Positions 10,101 through 22,100 of a stretch of DNA of 64,000 bases are shown here, one piece after another; position 1 is the first letter of the stretch, and every line of letters starts with the position of its first letter. The DNA comes from Liolophura sinensis (Eukaryota > Mollusca > Polyplacophora > Chitonida > Chitonidae). A program made the position numbers and the translations under genes. The notes beneath the pieces are model-generated. The model did no database searches, had not been told where the DNA came from, and saw only the letters and a list, made by a program, of their open reading frames with translations. The DNA is taken from NCBI RefSeq assembly GCF_032854445.1, contig NC_088297.1:16937127-17001126 (forward strand), given 5' to 3'.

Positions 10101-13100
10101 TCCGGAATAAACTAAGAGTCCTTTGTCATTAACCTTAAAGCAGCAACTGAACTGGTTTTGAACCTGCTGTCAGTGGAACTGGTTTATAGATCAGTAATGA
10201 CAAGTTCATTACAGTGGTCTGTTCTATGAGAGAGAGAATCCGGAATAAACTAAGAGTCCTTTGTCATTTACCCGACAAACCTCCTTAAAGAAGCAACTGA
10301 ACTGGTTTTGAACCTGCTGTCAGTGGAACTGGTTTATAGATCAGTAATGATAAGTTCATTAATATGATGCTGTTGAATTTGTGCTCTTACAGGTAACGTC
10401 AGCGAGTGCGAAAAAGGCGACTCCACTTTGTCTAATTATCTATACGTGCTGATTGGAGGACAGTTATTACACGGAGCAGGGGGAACAACCCTGTACACTA
10501 TAGGTGTCGCCTGTATCGATGATAACGTGGTAAGCAGGACGTCACCTTTGTATGTGGGTAAGTGATCTGGGATCTAATTTCGTATACACAGGTGTATGGG
10601 TTTCTTAAACTAAAAGACCCGTACGTGGGAAGGTCTGCCAGCAACCTGCGGATGGTCGTGGGTTTTCTCCGGGCTCTGACCAGTTTTCTCCCATCATAAT
10701 GCTGGCCGCCGTCGTATAAGTGAAATATTCTTGAGTATGGCGTAAAACACCGATCAAGTAAATAAATAAACTAAAGGATTGGTCATACCGCCTGTGCAAA
10801 AAACTTCTCTAACGAAAAAGCTAAGTCTTGTGGTGTGTAACTTCGGTACCAAACTTAGCATTGATGAGCCTTACGGTCTGTCTCAACATGTTCCTAAAAT
10901 TAAGATCTGTCTTATAGTCTGTTCCAAGATTTTTACGAATATAGCATCTGTCTAACGTTCTGTACCAACATCTTCTCAAAAGTAGGCCCAGTCTTGCGGT
11001 CTGTACCAAGATACCCAATATAGCATTAGACTTCAGGCTCAGTCTCACACTCCATGCCAAGATATTCCAAACATAGGATTTGCCTTACGGTCTGTGTCAA
11101 GATACTTACAAATACAGAATCTGTCTTACGGTCTGTGCCAAGATATTTTCAAATATAGGATTTGTCTTACGGTCTCTACCAAGATATTCACAAATATAGG
11201 ATCTGTCTTAAGGTCTCTGCCAAGATGTTCCCAAATAAACGCACAATCTTACGGTCGATACCATGATGTTCCCAAATAAACGCACAGTCTTACGGTCGGT
11301 ACCATGATGTTCCCAAATAAACGCACAGTCTTACGGTCGGTACCATGGTGTTCCCAAATAAACGCACAGTCTTACGGTCGGTACCATGATGTTCCCAAAT
11401 AAACGTAGTCTTATGGTCGGTACCATGGTGTTCCCAAATTAACGTACAGTCTTACTGTCGGTACCATGGTGTTCCCAAATAAACGCACGGTCTTACGTAC
11501 TGTACCATGATGTTTCGACATAAACGCACAGTCCTACGGTCGGTACCATGATGCTCTCAAATAAACGCACAGTTGATGTATGCTAAGATGTTTTTTATAT
11601 GTGTGATCTGTCTTAAACCGAAGTGATCATAAATATAAATGTAGACTAATTCTGACGATCCGCACGATGATATTCTCCAATAAAGGCTTCTTGTCAAGGT
11701 CTATATATCAAGAAGCTGTCAGATGAGACATCATTGTAACTGCTGATGATTAACATAGCGGACTACGATATAGAGAGTAAACCCAGAACAGCGGCAACAG
11801 TGTGATAACTGGTTGGTAACTGGTCACACGTTACTGGTGAAACTCGGCTCCTTCTTCAGTTTGCCAGACAATTTCGTGGATTATACAAAGATGTTACAAG
11901 ATGTAGGGTTTTAAGTATGGTCCATAACGTCCACCTTACAATGTCAACATTTAACAGCAGCTTATTTTTAAATACCACTTTATATGATCCTCCTGATGAC
12001 CTTTGCCACATTTTTGTGCATTCTCCCCCATTAAGACCTCATATTTCTTAATTCTCCTCCTCTCAAACCTCATTTTTGTGTGTTCTCCGCCATTAACACC
12101 TCGTATTTCTTAATTCTCCTTCTCTCAAACCTCATTTTTGTGTGTTCTCCTCCATTTCATTTGTGAATTTTCTTCCTGTAAGGTTATGCATTTTTATAAT
12201 CTTGTAATGAATATTCATTTTCTATTTTCAGCTTTGATGTACGCTTTCGCCGCCTTGGGCCCCGCAATAGGTTACGTTCTGGGGGGCTACTTCCTCGATC
12301 TTTACGTAGACTTTGAAGCTGTTAGTTCTGATGTGTAAGTATTAATTGTACTTGTTTAATTTATTTATTTGGTTATTTGTTATAAGCAGTATTCGGTTCG
12401 ATCGTGTAAAATCACGGAAAATCGTCCTGATTTCAACTCAATGTATTTTCCCGTTTCCTCAAACATGTTTTACAAGATCACTCCCCAAGCCGAGCCTTCT
12501 GTTTACGCAAGTCCCGTTCAGGGGAAACAACTCTATTCGGAATCCGACAAATACAAATGCATATAACTTAACAAATACACAGGGTACCACATTATGGTTA
12601 AACGCACTACTCACGGATTTTGCATTTATTCGATGGTAGCTGGTATTATCCGATGAGGAATCCAGAGTGTCCAGGATAAACCAGTCTTTTGGACATAGCT
12701 TTCAGTGGTGTGTCCACAAATGCGTTTAACAATAATGTAGTATCCTGAGGATCTGTTAAGTGATGTGCATTTGTATTTGTCGCATTCCGAATAGAGCTGT
12801 TTTTTCCATGAACGAGATTTGAGTAAACGGAATGTTTTGGTTATTCTTTCAGTTTAGAGTAGACAAACCACAGTATTATCTCAACAGCAGAATATCAGAT
12901 AATAATCAGCTCCACTCAGTATGCTCATGTATTTCATTTCATGCTCAGTATAGTTTGCTCACGTACATGTACTTGTTCACTTTAGTTGCTCAGTTATTTA
13001 TTCACTTTAATACATTTAACTAACTTGCTTATCTACTTGTATGCTTACTTGTTCACTTACTTGTTAACTGACTTGCTCTCTTAGTTTTTCGCTCACTCGA

Positions 13101-16100
13101 TCACTAACTTGTTAACGTACTTGCACACTTGTTGACGTACTTGCCCACTTGTTGACTTACTTGTTACTTACAATCCTCCTTGCACAGGTTCACTTACTAG
13201 CTCAAGTATTTGCTCACCTACTTTTTTCCTGGCACAGGCCCAGGCACAGGCTTGATCACTTAGTTCCTGACCTACATTTCTCTTGGCATTTACTTGTTCA
13301 TTTAGTGCTTCACCTCTTTTTCTCATGGCATAGAATCATTTACTTGCCCTCTTAATTCCTGACCTACTTTTCTCCTGGTACAGACTCACAAACATGCTCA
13401 CTGAGTTCCTGGCCTACTTTTCTCTTGGCACATATTTGCTCTCTTTGTTTCTGACCTACTTTTCCTCTGGCCCAGACTCACAAACATGTTCACTGAGTTC
13501 CTGGCCTACTTTTCTCGTAGCACAGACTTGCTCACTTTATAATAGTTCCTGACCAACTTTTCTCCTGACAAAGGCTCACAGGCTTTCTCACGTAGTTCCT
13601 GACCTACTTTTCTCGCCGCACAGACTTGCTCACTTTATAATAATTCCTGACCAACTTTTCTCCTGACCAAGGCTCACAGGCTTTCTCACGTAGTTCCTGA
13701 CCTACTTTTCTCCTGACAAAGGCTCACAGGCTTTCTCATGTAGTTCCTGACCTACTTTTCTCCTGACAAAGGCTCACAGGCTTTCTCATGTAGTTCCTGA
13801 CCTACTTTTCTCCTGACAAAGGCTCACAGGCTTTCTCACGTAGTTCCTGACCTACTTTTCTCCTGCAAAGGCTCACAGGCTTTCTTACGTAGTTCTTGAC
13901 CAACTTTTCTCCTGACAAAGACTCGTAGGCTTTCTTATGTAGTTCCTGACCTACTTTTATCCTGACCAAGGCTCACAGGCTTTCTCATGTAGTTCCTGAC
14001 CTACTTTTCTCCTGACCAAGGCTCACAGGCTTTCTTACGTAGTTCCTGACCTACTTTTCTCCTGACCAAGGCTCACAGGCTTTCTCACGTAGTTCTTGGC
14101 CAACTTTTCTCCTGACAAAGACTCGCAGGCTTTCTCACGTAGTTCCTGACCTACTTTTATCCTGACCAAGGCTCACAGGCTTTCTCACGTAGTTCCTGGC
14201 CAACTTTTCTCCTGACCAAGGCTCACAGGCTTTCTGGCGTAGCTCCTGACCAACTTTTCTCCTGACAAAGACTCAAAGGCTTTCTCACGTAGTTCCTGGC
14301 CTAATTTTCTTCTCGAAAATGCTTACTTACATGCTCACTAACTTGCTGACCTATTTTTCTACTGGCACAGGATGACCTTGACGAATAAAGACCCCCGATG
14401 GGTGGGCGCTTGGTGGTTGGGGTTCGTCATCGCTATGGGGCTGGCCATACTCCTCATTATTCCTTTACTGGCCCTACCCAGGGAATTACCCAGTGAGTCT
14501 ACAGTACAACGATATCAGTCATTTTTTGTTCAAGTGTCTACGTGAATCATGGTTTGTAATGATAGGAGCGATTCTAGCGAAAAATTGCATTGATCGGCAC
14601 TTATCCTGCCCAGTTGTTCCAATTAAAATTCTCTTATATTACACAGATGTATCCTTCAAGGATCAAAAGTGATAAAACGAATCCAGTGAAATAAGTATAA
14701 CATCAAGGTCACAAGGTAAACACAGTTCTATTGTATCATGGTGGGCAACCTTTGTTGACATTAATTTAGCGATCACCTGTCTCCAGGCACAAAAGACACC
14801 TCTGTCTTTTACGTTACAAACGTTCAGCTGTTTAACTTTTTGCATCGTTCGTCTACTCTAAATTTCTTTTTGTGAAAGTTTTTTTTAGATGTTCATATTA
14901 TAATAAATGTGATCGAAACTAGTTGCCTAAAATTTTTGTCATGTCACGTAACACAGTAGGATTTTTTCAACTGAACGATAAAATAATTGAAACTCGAAAT
15001 TCCCTTATAAAACAGCAAGGATTACAGGTACATGTCACATAATGGAAAGGCCTGTAATGAAATATTATATTTATAGACAAACATCACTGAAGCTACCAAC
15101 AAGTCACATCAGGTAACAATCTGTCTTATACACTTCACACATACTGGAACTTGTAAAGTCCTGTCTTACTTCATGCGTTCATTTCACATCTTCCTCCAGG
15201 TGCCAAAGAGGTGCGAGCGAACCGTGTATCAGAGGCCCATAAGACGGAAAACTGCGATGATATAGGGAATTCTTTCACGGACGCTCACAGAGTATTGTGG
15301 CGCCTGCTGAAGAACCCAACCCTGATATGCATCGCTATGGCCGCATCTTCGGAGGGGATTGTACTAAGCGGCTTTGCCACCTTCATACCGAAATTCATTC
15401 AAAATCAGTACGGCCAGACGGCTGGCTACTCAGCAATGCTCACAGGTAAAAGGGCAAGCTCCCCACCCCACCCCGTATTTATTCATTTTATTTGAAAAGT
15501 GTTTTACATCGTACTGGAGAATATTTCACTTGTACCACTGTGGTTAACATTATGGTGGAGTATACCGGACAGAGCCATGGGAAAACCCACCACCATCAGT
15601 AAGTTGTTGCCAGATCTTCCCACACATGACCAAAGAGGAAGCCAGTCTGAGATGAACTTGAACTGACCGCGATGGTATGAGGCTCCTGGGTTATTACGCC
15701 CGAGGGGACAAGCAAGATGCTATTAGTTTAACACGACTTTAGCAGTTTGTGTGTTTAGCTGAAGTTTTGCATCCATGTGTTTCCTACAGGCTAGCTCTTT
15801 TGTAGCCGCGCTACCATGCAATTTCAACTTCAAGCTCGGCGATTTACTAATTTTTTTTCTTCTAAGTCTTTTACCAATACCTCTGCACGTTAGTCAAGAG
15901 AAAGTTTGTCAGTAATGTGCCAATGGTCGCTGGTTTACTATAGGATCGGTTGTCTACCCGCCTAAAGTTAATCATTATGGTATGAGTGAAGAATTCCTAA
16001 GTATTATGTTAAAAAATCAGCCATTCTGTTCCTCGGTCTAATAAAAAGGAGTCGACATTCTCCGAGGATCATGCTTGACAAGTACACGTTCGAGCTTTTC

Positions 16101-19100
16101 ACCGTGAGTGTAGTTTCCCCCGTTCTTACTGCATGTGGGCCTTGGGCAAAGACGTTCGTATGACCGTTTGCGCTGCAAGCCTGTAATGTTGGTTGAAGAC
16201 TACTTCCCTTCCACCAGAAGTGTGTGCATAGCTGTACGTCACTTCGTTAGCGACATGCGAAAAGGTCACTGGTTTTCTCCGGTTATTGCGGTTTCCATCA
16301 CTTATAATACTGTGCGCCATAGCAAATTTCTTGAGTAAGACGTTAAATACCGATGAGATAAATAAAAAAACAAATGAATTTCCCTATCTGTGGTATTGTA
16401 TGTTAAATGTGATGACAATACATCAATTTGAGTAACTGACGTATAATAATAGTTAAAATAAAACCCAAATTGAGCTAAACTGAAAAGAGGTGGTGTTTCA
16501 CATCTACGCTGTATTTGTTTTATTATATCCTATGTTTTCCGACAGGTTTTCTGGTCGTCCCGGGAGCTATCAGCGGTCAGATCATTGGTGGTTACATCTG
16601 CCGGCGCTTCTCCCTTAAGATTCGCGGCATGTTGCGGCTCTCCCTTGTCACGTGCCTCATCTGTGTGGCCACGGCCGCGGGATTCTGGGCGCGATGTCCT
16701 CAAGACAACATTGCTGGTGTCAGCGTACACTATTCTGACAGGTGAGAAGACGAAAGTTCGCGTAAAACGTCAGTATATGTGACTGTCCATACCCCAGTGA
16801 TTTATTGTTGATCCCTTAACATACTCTGGTACGCGACGATAGTTTTATGGGAAATTCGAAATCTGGTTTCCTATGGGAAATGAAAGAATGGTTCATTTCA
16901 TTTCATTTATTCGCCATAAAGATATAACAGGAATATACAGACATATGTATGTATATTTTGGCGGGAGTAAAGTTCCAATGAACTTGTTCTATGCCTAAAA
17001 TAAAAAGAATGAATGAATTATATTGGCCATATCTGAAACACATCGACGTTGAAATCATGTTTCAAAAGAGAATAATAAAAACACGGAAGAGCTCGAGGTT
17101 AGCTGCATTTTATGCCAAGCTTGCCTAAAGCACCCACATTCCTCGCCCACCGTAGAAAAATTGAGAGTAGCTAAAGGTTTTCTCTTCAGTCAAAATATTT
17201 TAACCATCAAAATGATTTTTAGATTCGTAAGACAATAGTTTTACCAATCTCCAGAAATGAATAAACAATGAATTTCATTGTTTACAAGTCATTCGTCTTT
17301 CGTTTTAGCCACTTTTCCCAGCAAATAAGTAATTGTGGGTTAAGACATGAAAAATAATAATAACCATCTTTTAACCATAAAATATTACTCTTTCAGTCAG
17401 TCTGACACAGTTTTACCTTCGCCCGAACTCAAATCTGAATGCAACGCTCAGTGTAACTGTGACCTGGACCAATACTCTCCTGTATGCGGGATTGACCGTA
17501 TCCAGTACTTCTCACCGTGTCACGCGGGATGTCAAACAAGCAATGACGGGGTAGGTGGCGGAATTTTGGGGTATATGTTTTCATAGTTTGTTTGCTTGTT
17601 TTCACTGAGTATTCACCAGGCTTTTTTCGCATTTTACAAGGCGACGTGTTATGTGAGCGGAAGAAATGTTGGTTTGACGGTCAAGGTCGCGATAGGCCTA
17701 TAGATTCAAAATGTAATCTGTTAATTTTAACAGAAAGTCTTAGTGGTGGTAGAATGTGTTCTGTAGTTGTAACACGATGTTCTGCTATTGCAGCAGATTA
17801 TTCTTTTTAACATAACACATATACTCTATTAATTCAACATAAAGATTCTTTTAGACTAACAGGATATTATGTTTAATTAATAGAGTATATGTGTTATATT
17901 TGAAAGAATAACCTGCTGCAATAGCAGAATAGATTTTAGCATCACTCAGACAATGGGCTTTCCGTTAAAATTAACAGATTAATTTTTTAGTGTAAATTGC
18001 TCGCGACACAAAATAAGAGCTGATGTCAAACACTAATCGCTTACATTCATTGCCGACTGGTTAGATAATGTAGCAGTGTGGCCTGTAGAAAGGCAAACTG
18101 TTGCCATGGTGATTTCAAAACGATGTATGCAGGGGACAAGAAGATTTTGAATTTTTGATTGACGTTTGACTCACTTGCCTCGTGAACAGTGCAGTGCTAT
18201 TCAATCAACAGCGTCCACGAAACGCATCGATCTTAAAGTTATCAGAAAAATATCTGTCACAATTGAGTAATTGCCACTGATTTTGACAGAACCTCTTGTG
18301 ATGCTTTTAGTGAATATTTGGACCCGATTTGAATACACTAAATATATTCATGAATACATGAAGCAGTGAATAATTTAACTGAGAAATGAGTCGTGGAGGG
18401 ATTTTTTAAATGTTACATTTAGCCATCTGTTTTCTCCTCGGTGTATATTGTTGTGAGATGATTTGAAATAGCTCAAGCACCGCTTGCACAAATGTAAGCT
18501 AATTTGATTGTAACTACATCGGCGATAAATTTGAAAAACATATGTAGTCATGGTTGTTACAATCAACTTAACTTACGATCGTTTTGTTCAAGAGGCCCCT
18601 GACATATAAACTTTGATGTATGATGTATGATGCATGATGTATGATGTATGATATATGATGTGTGATGTATGATGCGTGATGTGTGATGTGTGATGTATGA
18701 TGTGTGATGTGTGATGTATGATGTGTGATGTATGATGTGTGATGTGTGATGCATGATGTATGATGTGTGATGTATGATGTGTGATGTGTGATGTATGATG
18801 TGTGATGTGTGATGTGTGACGTATGATGTGTGATGTGTGATGTATGGTTTGCGATGTATGATGTGTGATGTGTAATGTATGATGTGTGATGTGTGATGTG
18901 TGATGTATGATGCGTGATGTATGATGTGTGATGTGTGACGTATGATGTGTGATGTATGATGTGTGATGTACGATGTGTGATGTGTGATGTACGATGTGTG
19001 ATGTGTGATGTATGATGTATGATGTGTGATGTGTGATGTGTGACGTGTGATGTGTGATGTATGATGTGTGATGTATGATGTGTGATGTATGATGTGTGAT

Positions 19101-22100
19101 GTGTGATGTATGATGTGTGATGTGTGATGCATGATGTGTGATGTGTGATGTATGATGTGTGATGTATGATGTGTGATGTGTGATATGTGATGCATGATGT
19201 GTGATGTATGATGTGTGATGTGTGAATTATGATGTGTGATGTATGATGCGTGATGTGTGATGTATGGTTTGCGATGTATGATGTGTAATGCATAATGTAT
19301 AAGCCGTCAGGCCTTGAAACGTTTTGAATTTCAACAGACCCGTGGACACCCCTCTCCGGGTAGGTTGGGTTCACAATATGTTTGGTAGAAATATTTGAAA
19401 GGAAATATTTGGTAAGCAGATTTGACATATATAAAACATGACTATCTATGAGACCTTTATAAAGATTACTTTCCTCAACATTCTTATTTTGTTTTGCAGA
19501 AATACTCTGCTTGTGCGTGCATCAATGAGACAATCTCCTTTCCAAACCAGACTCACGGTGCCGAGGACGGCAACTGCAACAGCGTATGCCCGATGATGTA
19601 TGTGTTTCTATGTTTGTTTTTCATCACGGTACTTCTGACCTTCATTTCCGGAACTCCTACAACAATGGTCGTCTTGAGGTAAGATCATTTGTCCTAAACT
19701 GCTTGGGATTAAATCAGAAAGTGTAAATACAGTGAATAAATAGATTGCCATTAATCCGCCATTTTTGTCAACATTGGGTAAACTTACTTGTCTTTCCATT
19801 TTGTTTTCTTTTCTTTTCTTTTTTCCACATCTGCAACTGTAAATTTTAGCTATACGTCTATATTTATCACAGCATTGTCCACGTTTTCAGAATACCCAGA
19901 TTTTAACTACTGCGATTTTCCAACACACCTCCATCTTCCTCACAGCTGGGGCGCAGCCACACATGTCGCACAATGCAGTTTGGCGGCTGGTATACAAATG
20001 TGTCGACCCATAGACACCTTTGCGGATATTACTCGTTATTTATTTGACTGATGTTCAACGCAGTGTTCAATTTTTTATACTTTTATCTCGGTGACCAGGG
20101 TTATTAACGCTGTCTGTCTCTATTCTCCGCTCTGTATATAGCAAGAACAGAGCCGATTGTAAGATTCTATTTACATGACGAGATTTCCTATTCAGATGTA
20201 AGGTGGAACCAGCACTATGCTATACTACATGATACCCAATAGTGACAAAACTGACAAACCTGCAAGATCCATTTTTAGTTAATAAATATCGTAACAGTCA
20301 ATCATAAAATATGACCATGTCTTTTCTATAGGTGCGTTCCGGAATCACAGAAGTCTTTTGCTATGGGTGTTCAGTGGGCATTCGCAAGGTTTCTCGGTAT
20401 GTCTTTGTTTTTGTTTTTTTTTTTTTTGTTCTTTGTTTAGGTAGCTATTCATTTACCAACTAAAGCTGGTTTCTCTTATAACGGCGACGGGTCAGGATTC
20501 TGAGAGAATTGAACAACGCTATGATCAGAGAAAACCAGCGAATATAAAGTCCCATCCTGGGAAACATGAGATTTGAGTTTAAACCCGGTCTGGGACATGG
20601 AATTTAGTGTAGAATTCCACGTTTTCCGTTCATATAGCTTTGGTTAATCCATTCCAAAGACTACAAACTGTAAGAATGAATTTTTAACGATTTATTTGAC
20701 ATAAAGGGTGCGCCACAAACATCCGTCATCCAGCTAATAGTTATAGCTGGAGTGTATGTACAGCACATTGAATGTGTAGCAAATACTACAGGGTGGTATA
20801 CAGTTGTAGCATCGTCTCAGGTACGTTACATGACAGATAAGCGCTCTGGTGGAGCACGGTGCTCTGCTGGGCTGACATAAAGTGTTCCAAAGAACACCGG
20901 GCTCTGACAGACCAGACATAAAAGTGTTCCTAGGAAACACGGGGATCTCAGATGGAGCAGACGAAGATGAGCTCGCGGTGGAGCAGACAAAATGACAAAC
21001 AAGTGACCTAAATGTATATGCTAAGATTTGAAGTTATAGAATGGAAGCATTATTTTCACAATTGGAATGATTAAATACATTTGGTTACTTACTTCACTTA
21101 ACGCAATATAAGGTATAAAGAATAAGCGTATATGTAGAAAGCAGTGCTATATATTAGTGTAGCAATGAGGTGGTGTTAAGAGGCTGGTGGTGGGAAAATG
21201 GAATACAACTTCAACTCTGTTACCTCGTTGCAGTTTAAGTACAAACTGAATCATCCTAGTGGCCAACAAAAAGAGTTGTAGTTTGCTGTTGACTGGTAGA
21301 ATTCGGTGGTAAACCATTAGCACGCGCCGTGACGTGTGCAGTGAGCGTAAAGAGGCCCTGTACTTTGGATTGTACAAACTGCACTCAATCAACCGATTAA
21401 GTTTCTATGAGAATAAGAGGTGTAGTACGAGTGTAAATAGCTGGGTATAGTGGTGTTAATGCTCAGTCAAGTAAAAATTACCCAGGAGATATTTTCTAGA
21501 TAACTTCTACAAATCTACAAATTGATAATGCTGATAGAGATCAAATTTCCATGATTCAGTGTTCCATTGAGGCTACATTGTATAATAACATGTCGGGATT
21601 TATTGGGGAATATTTCTCGACTAAATATGTCGGTTCAAAGCTGTGTACAAAGACATTATTCTCTCGTGTTACCCGACAACGCTTGTGGACCGCTCCGTTG
21701 CTGTAAGAGCAAAACTATGTACCTAAACAGTGACGTGTAGCGGAAAAGAGCAAAAAGAGCACACCGTTTGGGCCGACTTCTTGTTGGCCGGTTACCGTCA
21801 CATTGGGACCGGCCTTCCACAAAGGGGTAGCATGTGAGCGGAATAATATTGAATGAGACGTCGACACCAATTATAGGTTCAAGCAAATAACAAACAAACT
21901 GCATGTAGGGGGTCCCTGTGGCCAAGGGGGTTAGAACGCCAGCACGGGCGCAATGACCAGAAACCTCTCACCAATGCGGCTGCTGTGAGTTCAAGTCCAG
22001 CTGGTTTTCTCTCCGGCCATAAGTGGGAAGGTCTGGCAGCAGTCTGTAGATGGTCGTGGGTTTCTCTCGGGGTCCTCCCGGTTTCCTCCCACCATGCCGT

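Noticed and set aside
9108..10363. CRISPR-like direct repeats
   Set aside because: Units are contiguous 138-bp copies with no unique spacers, and the context is a eukaryotic intron.
18563..19428. Minus-strand 210- and 286-codon His-Thr-Ser-rich frames
   Set aside because: They coincide with the 7-bp satellite and exist only because the unit has no stop in that strand.
21907..21998. Possible tRNA gene in gene 1 intron 10
   Set aside because: A- and B-box-like motifs belong to the head of a full SINE; no clover-leaf closes.
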